A stretch of DNA of 64,000 nucleotides from Hyunsoonleella flava. GTDB lineage: Bacteria > Bacteroidota > Bacteroidia > Flavobacteriales > Flavobacteriaceae. Below the pieces are notes generated by a model, which ran no database searches, was not told where the DNA came from, and worked only from the letters and a program-made list of their open reading frames with translations. Below, piece after piece: positions 36,290 to 44,277 of this stretch; the first letter of the stretch is position 1; every line of letters begins with the position of its first letter. The position numbers and the translations under genes are program-made. The stretch is from NCBI RefSeq assembly GCF_004310325.1, contig NZ_SIRT01000010.1, positions 1 to 64,000 on the forward strand. Direction: 5' to 3'.

Positions 36290-36907
36290 ATGAGTTTAGT
36301 AAGATTGAATATAAAAGGTATATCGTATAGCCAAACCCAAAATGGTGCTTATGCCTTAATATTGAATGAAATTGAGGGCGATAGAAAACTGCCCATAGTA
36401 ATTGGCGCTTTTGAAGCTCAATCTATTGCCATTGCTTTAGAAAAGGAAATTCGTCCACCAAGACCCTTAACTCACGATTTATTTAAAAACTTCGCGGACA
36501 GATTTGACATTGTGGTAAAACAGGTTATCATTCATAAGTTAGTTGATGGTGTTTTTTACTCCAGTTTAATTTGTGAACGTGATAAAATTGAAGAAATTAT
36601 TGATGCAAGGACCAGTGATGCCATTGCATTAGCCCTACGCTTTGATGCTCCTATTTTTACTTACAAAAATATATTGGACAAAGCTGGTATTTATTTAAAA
36701 GTAGACCCTAAAAAGGACGATGAGGAAGAAACCGAAGACAGCGTTTTAGTAGATGATATTTTAGCCGGGGAATTAGAACCCGCAGTCTCTAAAGAAGACT
36801 ATTCTTCAAAATCCTTGGAAGAGTTGCACCAACTTCTGGAAGAAGCTGTTTCTAATGAAGATTACGAAAAAGCTGCGAGTATTCGTGACGAGATATCTAA
36901 ACGTTAA
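36290..36907 (+). CDS. Bifunctional nuclease family protein with UVR motif
   Basis: This 205-residue protein has the DUF151/bifunctional nuclease domain at the N-terminus (about 1-135: EGDRKLPIVIGAFEAQSIAIALE, RPLTHDLFKN, DARTSDAIALALRF). A C-terminal UVR motif (about 172-205, EELHQLLEEAVSNEDYEKAA) follows an acidic linker. The family has been reported to have DNase and RNase activity in plants, but the bacterial role is unclear; UVR motifs suggest protein-protein contact. Ten bases separate its stop from the transporter ATG, so the two are one transcript. Confidence 0.88.
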   Translation: MSLVRLNIKGISYSQTQNGAYALILNEIEGDRKLPIVIGAFEAQSIAIALEKEIRPPRPLTHDLFKNFADRFDIVVKQVIIHKLVDGVFYSSLICERDKIEEIIDARTSDAIALALRFDAPIFTYKNILDKAGIYLKVDPKKDDEEETEDSVLVDDILAGELEPAVSKEDYSSKSLEELHQLLEEAVSNEDYEKAASIRDEISKR

Positions 36908-36917
36908 CGTTATTTTT

Positions 36918-38444
36918 ATGAAGCAATTTTTATGTAGTATTGTTTTCATATGTTGTTTAATAAGTACTTCTGGTTTCTCTCAGAATAATCAAAGTAATTT
37001 TGAAGCCCCAAAAACTGAAATTTCAGTAGAGGCAGACAACAATATCAACACTACACTTGTAGCTGACACCACTGCAACAGCTCAAAAGAAAGTAGAAACA
37101 GCCGTTTCTAGCACTAATGAGAATGTAATTATTCCAAGTCAAGGATTTTCATTTGGAAGTCTATGGCGTGGCGTTTTGGGGATGTTATCCCTAATATTTC
37201 TGGCGTTTTTATTCAGCAGTAACCGAAAAGAAATAAATTGGAGAGTTGTTGGCATTGGTCTTGCTTTTCAACTGGTTATTGCCATTGGTGTTTTAAAGGT
37301 TGGTTTTATTAAAAGCATCTTCGAATTCATTGGAGGGATTTTTGTTCAGGTTCTAGAATTCACGAAAGCGGGTAGTAAATTTTTATTTGAAGGTTTAGTA
37401 GTAGATATGGACACCTTCGGTTTTATTTTTGCCTTTCAAGTGCTGCCGACTATTATATTTTTCTCAGCGCTTACGTCGGTATTGTATTATTTAGGAATTA
37501 TTCAAATTGTTGTGAAAGGTTTTGGATGGTTATTATCTAAGCTCCTTAAAATTTCAGGCGCAGAAAGCCTAAGCGTTGCTGGAAATATCTTTTTAGGTCA
37601 GACTGAAGCACCTTTATTGATTAAAGCGTACTTGGAGAAAATGAATAAATCTGAAATGCTTTTGGTAATGATTGGTGGTATGGCAACTGTTGCTGGAGCT
37701 GTTTTGGCAGCTTACATCGGTTTTTTAGGAGGCGACGACCCTGAATTACGTTTGTTTTATGCAAAGCACTTACTAGCGGCTTCAGTAATGGCTGCTCCAG
37801 GCGCTATTGTGATTTCAAAAATACTCTATCCACAAACAGAATCTATTGACACTGATGTAAAAGTTTCCCAAGACAAAATAGGTTCCAACTTTTTGGACGC
37901 TATCGCTAATGGCACAACCGAAGGTTTAAAACTAGCTGTTAATGTTGGTGCGATGCTATTGGTTTTTGTGGCTTTCATTGCCATGTTTAACTACGGATTT
38001 AGCAAAATTGGACATTATACAGGGCTTAATGGCTGGATTGTAGAGCACACAAGATATGACAGTCTATCTTTAGAGTTTATTTTAGGATATGCCTTTGCAC
38101 CCCTAATGTGGCTTATTGGTATAGCCAAAGAAGACATGGCATTAATGGGGCAACTTCTAGGAATAAAGCTGGCAGCAAGTGAATTTATTGGCTATATACA
38201 ACTAGCCGATTTAAAAGATGTTGCCAATGCAACCCATCTTAAATATGAAAAGTCTGTTATCATGGCAACCTATATGCTATGTGGATTCGCAAATTTCGCA
38301 TCTATCGGTATTCAAATAGGCGGTATTGGCTCTTTAGCACCTGGGCAACGCAAAACCTTGTCCAAATTTGGGATGAAAGCCTTAATTGGCGGTACCATAG
38401 CTTCCTTGATTTCAGCGACTATTGCTGGAATGATTATTGGGTAA
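36918..38444 (+). CDS. Concentrative nucleoside transporter (NupC family)
   Basis: This 508-residue inner-membrane nucleoside symporter has the CNT-family motif GNIFLGQTEAPLLIK and late conserved blocks (YMLCGFANFASIGIQIGG). The frame is open from 36855 inside the preceding gene, but the ATG at 36918 starts a signal-peptide-like segment and gives the expected N-terminus. About 70 residues of Ser/Thr/Ala-rich sequence precede the first core helix (about 79), an extension absent from E. coli NupC. Together with two deoxynucleoside kinases and thyA it points to active nucleoside salvage. Specificity (nucleoside, Na+ or H+) is not readable here. Confidence 0.9.
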   Translation: MKQFLCSIVFICCLISTSGFSQNNQSNFEAPKTEISVEADNNINTTLVADTTATAQKKVETAVSSTNENVIIPSQGFSFGSLWRGVLGMLSLIFLAFLFSSNRKEINWRVVGIGLAFQLVIAIGVLKVGFIKSIFEFIGGIFVQVLEFTKAGSKFLFEGLVVDMDTFGFIFAFQVLPTIIFFSALTSVLYYLGIIQIVVKGFGWLLSKLLKISGAESLSVAGNIFLGQTEAPLLIKAYLEKMNKSEMLLVMIGGMATVAGAVLAAYIGFLGGDDPELRLFYAKHLLAASVMAAPGAIVISKILYPQTESIDTDVKVSQDKIGSNFLDAIANGTTEGLKLAVNVGAMLLVFVAFIAMFNYGFSKIGHYTGLNGWIVEHTRYDSLSLEFILGYAFAPLMWLIGIAKEDMALMGQLLGIKLAASEFIGYIQLADLKDVANATHLKYEKSVIMATYMLCGFANFASIGIQIGGIGSLAPGQRKTLSKFGMKALIGGTIASLISATIAGMIIG

Positions 38445-38750
38445 AACCTTTATCACCTTCTTGTTTTAAGACCATATAATCACCTAGGGAACACTATACA
38501 CTTCCTGTATATTCTATTGAAAACTATCAATCTCATAATATATTCATGTAATTTTTAAAAAATACTCAAGAAATTAACATTTTTCATATAAAATAACTAT
38601 GCATTTCATCGGATTTTATTGATTTGAACCTGTTTTTAGTGTATTTCAGCGGTTATTTTTACCGTTAATCAGATTTATTAGTAATTTATAAATGATTCAA
38701 AATTATTTTTTTGAATTCGTATAAATCCTTTGAACTAAAACTAAAACATC
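38445..38750. other. AT-rich intergenic region without a recognisable gene
   Basis: 306 bases separate the transporter from the next gene. I see no open frame of note, no strong terminator and no repeat matching the others. A weak CGGT-ACCG hairpin lies near 38650. It should contain the promoter of the 38751 gene. Confidence 0.4.
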
Positions 38751-39086
38751 ATGAATGGCTACATTATTTTAGGAATTATAGCATTGTTATTTTTAGCAAT
38801 GTACGCTTACGCTTATGGGTCGGTATATTTAGATACGCGCAAACAAAAACGTACCAAAGATGAAATAGAGCAACGGCAAGAAGCGATGCGGAGATTAAAA
38901 ATGCGTAAACAGAGACAGCGTGAGGAAAAACTACAAAGTATGTATTCACGCAGTCAAGAAATTAAAGAACGTATAAAAGAATTAGAACGCGAGAGGGCTT
39001 TAATGGCTCAAAAGTTTAAAAATAATGTTAAGGTGGAACTGATGAAAAACAACCTTCAAGATCCGCCCCAGCAGCAAGCTGGTTAG
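38751..39086 (+). CDS. Small membrane-anchored coiled-coil protein of unknown function
   Basis: This 111-residue protein has one N-terminal membrane helix (about 4-25), a short linker, and a very charged helical segment (about 30-90, Lys/Arg/Glu/Gln-rich, heptad-like, with RSQEIKERIKELERER). The tail is DPPQQQAG. It is conserved in form with small flavobacterial membrane proteins, but I recognise no named family. A strong hairpin terminator follows, so it is monocistronic. Confidence 0.72.
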   Translation: MNGYIILGIIALLFLAMYAYAYGSVYLDTRKQKRTKDEIEQRQEAMRRLKMRKQRQREEKLQSMYSRSQEIKERIKELERERALMAQKFKNNVKVELMKNNLQDPPQQQAG

Positions 39087-39105
39087 TTAATCCTTTTAAA
39101 ATCTT

Positions 39106-39142
39106 AAAACCGTTTAAACCAAAAATTTAAACGGTTTTTTTT
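39106..39142 (+). terminator. Rho-independent terminator
   Basis: AAAACCGTTTAAA (39106-39118) pairs with TTTAAACGGTTTT (39126-39138), followed by a T run. It ends the 38751 gene. Confidence 0.88.
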
Positions 39143-39206
39143 TATGGTTAGCATAAGTATTGTCCTTATTTCTATACCTTAAACGATAGTTGATAACTTT
39201 TTGATA

Positions 39207-39290
39207 TTATCCGATGGGAACACCTCTTCGTAAATCCTGTTTTTCTTTAAATTCGTAATCGATGTTTTTATAATCAGCAGACGTATAATT
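39207..39290 (-). pseudogene. Possible remnant of a coding sequence upstream of thyA
   Basis: On the minus strand a clean frame ends at a TAA (39207-39209) and reads NYTSADYKNIDYEFKEKQ and on to a QDLRRGVPIG-like tail. The codon choice looks gene-like, but no start codon or upstream gene supports it, and the frame runs into the thyA start. It may be a decayed gene end or chance. Low confidence. Confidence 0.2.
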
Positions 39291-39301
39291 TAAAAGATAT
39301 T

Positions 39302-39315
39302 TCCGCCTTCGCGGA
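39302..39315. repeat. Small hairpin just before the thyA start
   Basis: TCCGC (39302-39306) pairs with GCGGA (39311-39315) around a CTTC loop and ends eight bases before the thyA ATG, where it could cover or space the ribosome site. It is a minimal palindrome of the kind dispersed in flavobacterial genomes. Confidence 0.5.
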
Positions 39316-39323
39316 TAGTAAAT

Positions 39324-40148
39324 ATGAAGCAATACCACGACTTAGTAAAACACGTTTTAGAACATGGCAATGAAAAATCGGACCGCACGGGCACGGGTAC
39401 CAAAAGTGTATTTGGTTACCAAATGCGATTTGATTTAAGTGAAGGGTTTCCCATGGTTACCACAAAAAAACTACATTTAAAATCTATTATTTATGAGTTG
39501 TTGTGGTTTTTAAAAGGTGATACCAATATAAATTACCTTACCGAAAACGGTGTTCGTATTTGGAATGAATGGGCAGACGACAATGGTGATTTGGGTCCTG
39601 TTTACGGTCACCAATGGCGCAACTGGAATAGTGATGAGATTGACCAAATAAAAGAAGTTATCCACTCCCTAAAAAACAATCCAGACAGCAGAAGAATGTT
39701 AGTTTCTGCTTGGAACCCATCAGTATTGCCCGATACGTCTAAAAGTTTTGCTGAAAATGTAGCTAATGGAAAAGCGGCACTTCCCCCCTGTCATGCCTTT
39801 TTTCAGTTTTATGTGGCAAACGGTAAATTATCTTGTCAGTTATATCAACGTAGCGCTGATATCTTTTTAGGAGTGCCTTTTAACATTGCATCTTATGCAT
39901 TATTTACCATGATGATGGCACAAGTTTGTGGCTATGAAGCTGGAGAATTTATACATACGTTTGGAGACGCACACATTTACAGTAATCACTACGAGCAGTT
40001 GGAACTGCAATTATCTCGTGATATTCGTCCGTTACCAAAAATGATTTTAAATCCTGAAATCAAAGATGTTTTTGACTTTGATTTTGAAGATTTTACATTG
40101 GTAGATTACCATCCGCATCCGCATATTAAGGGTGTTGTGGCGGTTTAG
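39324..40148 (+). CDS. thyA: Thymidylate synthase
   Basis: This 274-residue enzyme methylates dUMP to dTMP with methylene-tetrahydrofolate as donor and reductant. The active-site Cys156 lies in [23 protein letters not shown], the [10 protein letters not shown] block and the C-terminal HPHPHIKG are present. Length is close to the 264-residue E. coli protein. Downstream, past the CBM48 gene, is the DHFR that regenerates tetrahydrofolate. A hairpin sits at its start and two repeats follow its stop; no clear terminator is seen. Confidence 0.97.
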   Translation: MKQYHDLVKHVLEHGNEKSDRTGTGTKSVFGYQMRFDLSEGFPMVTTKKLHLKSIIYELLWFLKGDTNINYLTENGVRIWNEWADDNGDLGPVYGHQWRNWNSDEIDQIKEVIHSLKNNPDSRRMLVSAWNPSVLPDTSKSFAENVANGKAALPPCHAFFQFYVANGKLSCQLYQRSADIFLGVPFNIASYALFTMMMAQVCGYEAGEFIHTFGDAHIYSNHYEQLELQLSRDIRPLPKMILNPEIKDVFDFDFEDFTLVDYHPHPHIKGVVAV

Positions 40149-40174
40149 ATGCGTACTAAACCCACCTTACTTTT

Positions 40175-40263
40175 CTTGACTTTGTAAAAATTTTCGACTA
40201 CCTTCATTAAACGACGGATATAAGCCATAATAACGGCGCATATCCGTCAACTCGTTAAACGAA
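40175..40263. repeat. Dispersed leader-hairpin repeat, copy 2
   Basis: The leader is 40175-40205 with TTTGTAAAAATTTTCG, then GACGGATAT (40213-40221) pairs with ATATCCGTC (40240-40248). Outer arms are near 40203-40214 and 40252-40263, imperfect. Loop and TCAAC spacing match copy 1 at 205-290. It begins 27 bases past the thyA stop. Confidence 0.75.
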
Positions 40264-40312
40264 ATTCCCAAAAAAACTTATAATAATTCTTAAGAAACTA
40301 CCCTAGCAAATT

Positions 40313-40408
40313 AACCCGCGTTAGGGATTGAGGCATTTGTTGAAGCTCCCCGACGAAGAAGGGAGCGACTGCCGAAAGCCCGACTACGCCCGTGGCGTGG
40401 GAACGCCC
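40313..40408 (+). ncRNA. GC-rich structured intergenic element, possible Flavo-1-like RNA
   Basis: GC content rises sharply above the surroundings. GCGTTAGGGATTG is followed by nested stems: GGCA with TGCC around GCTCCC with GGGAGC, then GAAAGCCCGAC and ACGCC-CGT-GGCGT ending GGAACGCCC. This order resembles a structured element I remember as frequent in Bacteroidota intergenic regions, perhaps the Flavo-1 motif, but I cannot confirm that. Orientation assigned from that memory only. Confidence 0.4.
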
Positions 40409-40422
40409 AAAATATTAAAAAC

Positions 40423-40455
40423 AAAAAAAGCACCTTCTAAAAAGAAAGTGCTTTC
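40423..40455 (-). terminator. Rho-independent terminator of the CBM48 gene
   Basis: AAAGCACCTTC pairs with GAAAGTGCTTT with one mismatch (about 40427-40455). On the minus strand a T run follows, 22 bases past the gene's stop. Confidence 0.75.
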
Positions 40456-40476
40456 ATAAAATTTTTAAGCTTAAAC

Positions 40477-40773
40477 TTATACAGTTACAACACTGTTTTC
40501 AGCGCCTGCAAAATCGTTCCAAGCGTAAGCATCTGCAGCGGCATCGTTTACATACTCGCCATCTACAATGTACTTAAACTCGTAAGAGTTGTCTTTTTCT
40601 AAATCTACAGTACCCTTAAACGTACCGCTTTTTAATTTTTTAAGTGGTGATTTTTTAGCATTCCAATCGTTAAAACTACCTACAACTGCAACTTTTTTAG
40701 CATCTTCTGCATCAATTGAAAACGTTACTTTACATATAGGTTTACTCTTTAAATACTGTTTTTTAATAGCCAT
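40477..40773 (-). CDS. CBM48/AMPK-type glycogen-binding domain protein
   Basis: This 98-residue protein is a single CBM48-like Ig-fold domain, with VAVVGSFNDWNAKKSPLKKL and YEFKYIVDGEYVND as the two typical strands. Such domains bind glycogen or starch-like glucans. There is no signal peptide and no enzyme domain, so it is a stand-alone cytoplasmic binding module; targets are unknown. It is monocistronic with a terminator at 40423-40455. Confidence 0.88.
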   Translation of the reverse strand: MAIKKQYLKSKPICKVTFSIDAEDAKKVAVVGSFNDWNAKKSPLKKLKSGTFKGTVDLEKDNSYEFKYIVDGEYVNDAAADAYAWNDFAGAENSVVTV

Positions 40774-41045
40774 AATATAAGTGTTTAATTATGGCACAAA
40801 TTTATAAAACATTGCATTTATACATGCATTTAAGGCACTTATATTGAAAGAATTATCAATTTGCCAATATGTACTCTGTTTCTTTTATAGTATGTGAAAA
40901 AATTAAGAGCAAAATTGAAGTATTGCTAATAGGAATTGTTTGGTTTTGTATTGATTTTCAGTGATTTCCATACTAAAACGTTTTCGCTTTTGCGGGTTAT
41001 AGGTTTCATTAAAAAAGCTTTAACTTTACAGCTTTAAATTAGAAT

Positions 41046-41978
41046 ATGTTCGGAAAGAAGAAACAGCAACCACAGATTGATAAAGAGCAACTGGAGCTTA
41101 TAGAAAATGCGCAAAAACGCATCAAACAAAAAAAGCGTTTATATGCACATTTTGTGTTGTTTTTAATAGGCTGTGTGCTCATTATTGCGGCCAATACGGT
41201 TTTGGGCATTGGGAAAGACTTCACCATTGCAGGTATTAATTGGTTTGTTTATGCCATTTTGATATGGTTGTTTTTGTTCTTATACCATCTATTTAATGTG
41301 TTTGTAACCAATAAATTTATGGGGAAAGCATGGGAACAGCAGCAGATGGAAAAATTGGTAGCTAAACAACAGCACCGTATTGATCAATTGAAGGAAAGCT
41401 TTAGAAAAGAAGAGGAAATTAAGGCGAAAAGCGAAGTGTTTAATGAGCTAAATTCTTCTGAAGCAGTTGAGACAAAAAAAGACTCTGAACTTACTATTAT
41501 TGTAGCTGCCGCTGAAAATGATGCTATTGGAAGGGGTAATCAGTTAATTTGGCATTTAAGTGACGATTTAAAACGATTTAAGTCCTTAACCAGTGGTCAT
41601 CATATTATCATGGGCAGAAAAACGCTTGAAAGCTTCCCTAAGCCTTTACCAAACCGAACGCATGTGGTTATCACGCGTCAAAGAGATTATAAAGCACCTG
41701 AGGGTGTGATTATCGTGCACTCCTTAGAAGATGCTATTGACGCCGCAAAAAGTGATTCTCAGCCTTTTATTATTGGTGGCGGACAGATTTACAAACAAGC
41801 CCTATCGGCAAATTTGGTTGATAAAATTGAGTTGACCCGTGTACACGAAGACTTTGAAGCCGACGCTTTTTTTCCAAAAATTGATACCACTATTTGGAAA
41901 GAAACCAATAACGTTTTTAACAAAAAAGACGCAGAACACGAGCACGAATTTTCCTTTATTACTTATGAGAGGATTTAA
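41046..41978 (+). CDS. Membrane-anchored dihydrofolate reductase (2TM-DHFR fusion)
   Basis: This 310-residue protein joins a 2TM-type domain to dihydrofolate reductase. Residues 1-30 are basic and charged; helices at about 33-51 and 62-81 fit the 2TM family. A charged linker (about 95-147, coiled-coil-like) follows, and DHFR occupies about 148-310. DHFR features are IIVAAAENDAIGRGNQLIWHLSDDLKRFK with Asp174 as the acid, MGRKTLESFPKPLPNR, and FIIGGGQIYKQAL. DHFR regenerates tetrahydrofolate for ThyA upstream. In relatives I recall 2TM and DHFR as separate proteins, so the fusion is notable. A frameshift is unlikely as both parts and the linker read through one open frame. Confidence 0.9.
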   Translation: MFGKKKQQPQIDKEQLELIENAQKRIKQKKRLYAHFVLFLIGCVLIIAANTVLGIGKDFTIAGINWFVYAILIWLFLFLYHLFNVFVTNKFMGKAWEQQQMEKLVAKQQHRIDQLKESFRKEEEIKAKSEVFNELNSSEAVETKKDSELTIIVAAAENDAIGRGNQLIWHLSDDLKRFKSLTSGHHIIMGRKTLESFPKPLPNRTHVVITRQRDYKAPEGVIIVHSLEDAIDAAKSDSQPFIIGGGQIYKQALSANLVDKIELTRVHEDFEADAFFPKIDTTIWKETNNVFNKKDAEHEHEFSFITYERI

Positions 41979-42008
41979 ACCAAATAGAACAATTTAGTAT
42001 ATAATTGC

Positions 42009-42016
42009 TATTTTTG
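42009..42016 (+). promoter_or_regulatory. Candidate -7 box of the fabD-lspA operon
   Basis: TATTTTTG fits TAnnTTTG and lies 28 bases before the fabD ATG. No convincing -33 TTTG is present. Confidence 0.4.
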
Positions 42017-42043
42017 CGCCACTAAAAGCTAACTAAAAAACAT

Positions 42044-42937
42044 ATGAAAGCATATATATTTCCAGGTCAAGGTGCTCAATTTTCAGGAATGGGTCTAGAC
42101 CTCTACGAAAATTCCCCTTTAGCCCAAGAGCTTTTTGAGCAAGCCAATGAAATTCTCGGATTTTCAATAACAGATACCATGTTTGAAGGTTCTGCCGAAG
42201 ATTTAAAAGAAACTAAGGTAACACAACCTGCTATTTTTTTACATTCGGTGATTCTCGCAAAAACTTTAGGAGATAATTTTCAGCCAGATATGGTTGCAGG
42301 CCATTCTCTTGGAGAGTTTTCCGCTTTAACGGCTAACGGCACTTTAAATTTTGAAGATGGCTTAAAGTTGGTATCCCAACGTGCTTTAGCAATGCAAAAA
42401 GCATGTGAGTTACAACCAAGTACCATGGCAGCTGTTTTAGGTTTGGATGATGATATTGTTGAAAAAGTATGCGCTACAACCGAAGGTGTTGTGGTTGCAG
42501 CCAATTATAATTGTCCTGGTCAATTGGTGATCTCTGGAGAAATAGATGCCATTAATAAAGCTTGTGAGACCTTGAAAGAAGAAGGTGCGCGACGCGCTTT
42601 AGTGCTACCTGTAGGAGGTGCATTTCATTCGCCTTTAATGGAGCCTGCCCGCGAGGAACTAGCTGCTGCTATTGAAAGTACTACATTTAATACACCAAGC
42701 TGTCACATCTACCAAAACGTGACTGCAAGTGCTGTGAGTGACGAAAATGAGATTAAAACCAACTTAATATCACAATTGACTGCACCCGTACGTTGGACCC
42801 AATCCGTAAAGCAAATGCTTGCTGATGGCGCTACTTTGTTTACTGAAGTTGGCCCTGGCAAGGTATTGCAAGGTTTGGTAAAAAAAATAAACAGAGAAGC
42901 CCAAACCGAATCTGCAACTTTTGAAGCTAATTCTTAA
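42044..42937 (+). CDS. fabD: Malonyl-CoA:ACP transacylase
   Basis: This 297-residue enzyme loads malonyl groups onto acyl carrier protein for fatty-acid synthesis. The nucleophile Ser88 lies in AGHSLGEFSAL and the catalytic His195 in GGAFHSPLM. The N-terminal FPGQGAQ is typical. Its TAA stop directly abuts the lspA ATG with no gap, so translational coupling is likely. Confidence 0.96.
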   Translation: MKAYIFPGQGAQFSGMGLDLYENSPLAQELFEQANEILGFSITDTMFEGSAEDLKETKVTQPAIFLHSVILAKTLGDNFQPDMVAGHSLGEFSALTANGTLNFEDGLKLVSQRALAMQKACELQPSTMAAVLGLDDDIVEKVCATTEGVVVAANYNCPGQLVISGEIDAINKACETLKEEGARRALVLPVGGAFHSPLMEPAREELAAAIESTTFNTPSCHIYQNVTASAVSDENEIKTNLISQLTAPVRWTQSVKQMLADGATLFTEVGPGKVLQGLVKKINREAQTESATFEANS

Positions 42938-43462
42938 ATGAAATTTACACGTCGTACTGCCTTTATAGTTTTGACTATAGTTTTGACTATTGCTGTTGAT
43001 CAAATTTCAAAAGTATTGGTCGTAAATAACATTGAGCCTAGAACGAAAACTTCTTATGGTGAAACTATTTCCTTAATCGGTGATTATTTCACAATGATGC
43101 ACGTAAAAAACGAAGGCGCATTTTTAGGAATGGGTAGTGATTTGGAAGGTCCTCTAAAAATCGTTCTGCTATTAGTGCTCCCAGTTATTGTATTAGGTTT
43201 TGTACTTCGTCATATTATAAAAGACAAAAGCTTAGATAATTGGTCTCTTTTCGCTTTTGCGAGTATTATTGGTGGCGGTATAGCTAATGTTTATGACCGC
43301 TTTGCTTACGGCGAAGTTACCGACTTTCTCTACATTCAAATTACAGATACCATAAGAACAGGCATCTTTAATTTAGCCGATCTATCCGTAACTACGGGTA
43401 TGATTATTTTGGTGGTTATGATGTTGAAGAAGAAAAATAACGTACCTGAACAAGAATTATAA
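42938..43462 (+). CDS. lspA: Lipoprotein signal peptidase (signal peptidase II)
   Basis: This 174-residue inner-membrane aspartic protease removes signal peptides from prolipoproteins. The two catalytic aspartates are Asp120 (ANVYDRF) and Asp148 (FNLADLS). Four hydrophobic segments fit the known topology. It abuts fabD and ends at a strong terminator. It would process the lipoproteins in this window, including SusD, the sulfatase and the 11-residue-repeat protein. Confidence 0.95.
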   Translation: MKFTRRTAFIVLTIVLTIAVDQISKVLVVNNIEPRTKTSYGETISLIGDYFTMMHVKNEGAFLGMGSDLEGPLKIVLLLVLPVIVLGFVLRHIIKDKSLDNWSLFAFASIIGGGIANVYDRFAYGEVTDFLYIQITDTIRTGIFNLADLSVTTGMIILVVMMLKKKNNVPEQEL

Positions 43463-43468
43463 AAATAA

Positions 43469-43496
43469 AAACCGAGATAATAGTTTATCTCGGTTT
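43469..43496. terminator. Bidirectional terminator between lspA and the lipoprotein gene
   Basis: AAACCGAGATAA (43469-43480) pairs with TTATCTCGGTTT (43485-43496), a 12-bp perfect stem with TAGT loop. It serves the convergent lspA and SusCD-locus transcripts. Confidence 0.85.
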
Positions 43497-43527
43497 AAAT
43501 TGGCTTAGTTCTGTTTAATTCTTAGTT

Positions 43528-44265
43528 CTAGGGTATTGTAACCGTTACATCGGTTCTTGCTCCATAACTACCATCAGATGAAAAAATCACTTCACCATCA
43601 AACGTTAAAGAGAAAGGACCTGCGCCGTCTTCAAAACCATCAAATATTGAAAACGTGTATGTTCCAGAGGCTAAACAGATGTTTCTTGTAATTCCACCTG
43701 TTAAACCATCATAAGCACCAAATCCTGCTGGTGTGGCACTTTCAAATACTGTATCACCCGCAGCGTTTACAATACGCCAATAAATTTCCTCTGGCCAGTT
43801 GTCAAAGGTAATATCAAGTATTAATTCAGGATTAGGACACACTTGCTTTAAATTCATTTGCATGGTAGCTCCAATGTTTAAACCCTCTTGTGTCACAAAA
43901 TCTAAGGCCAAAATATCCTCTCCAGATGGGTTTATATTTGGTCCTACTATTTCAAGATTAAATGTGCCTAAATTAGAATTGGCAGGAACAGTTACAGAAG
44001 ATGGCACAGAATAGGCCGAAGGATCTGCAGTTGTTACATCTGCGTTGACTGTAATATTAAAGGTACGATCTGAACTCGCAGTATTAGACGTCGCTATTTT
44101 TATTTCTTCAATAGCACTCAAATTAGGATCTACGCCTAGTAAAGGTCTCGATTCAAACCCAACATAATCAATCTCTAAAATTGCTGGTGCTCCATCGTCT
44201 TCCTCGCAATTGGTAAACAGGCAGATACTCAAGGCTATGGTGAATATAGTTATTAATTTTTTCAT
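43528..44265 (-). CDS. Lipoprotein of unknown function in the SusCD-subtilisin locus
   Basis: This 245-residue lipoprotein has a type II signal peptide ending FTNC (Cys20). The mature part begins with an acidic linker (EEDDG) and continues as two beta-rich domains. The first has VTVPANSNLGTFNLEI, resembling Calx-beta-like repeats. The second has WPEEIYWRIVNAAGDTVFES and IFDGFEDGAGPF, a jelly-roll-like pattern. I recognise no named family for certain. It lies 12 bases after the protease gene and is the last gene of the susC-susD-protease unit. A surface binding role is inferred. Confidence 0.75.
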   Translation of the reverse strand: MKKLITIFTIALSICLFTNCEEDDGAPAILEIDYVGFESRPLLGVDPNLSAIEEIKIATSNTASSDRTFNITVNADVTTADPSAYSVPSSVTVPANSNLGTFNLEIVGPNINPSGEDILALDFVTQEGLNIGATMQMNLKQVCPNPELILDITFDNWPEEIYWRIVNAAGDTVFESATPAGFGAYDGLTGGITRNICLASGTYTFSIFDGFEDGAGPFSLTFDGEVIFSSDGSYGARTDVTVTIP

Positions 44266-44277
44266 AATTTTTATGTT

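Noticed and set aside
40203-40263. Possible integron attC site (GTTAAAC at the right end of the repeat)
   Set aside because: The left arm lacks the matching RYYYAAC core, no integrase or cassette array is present, and copy 1 lacks the motif.
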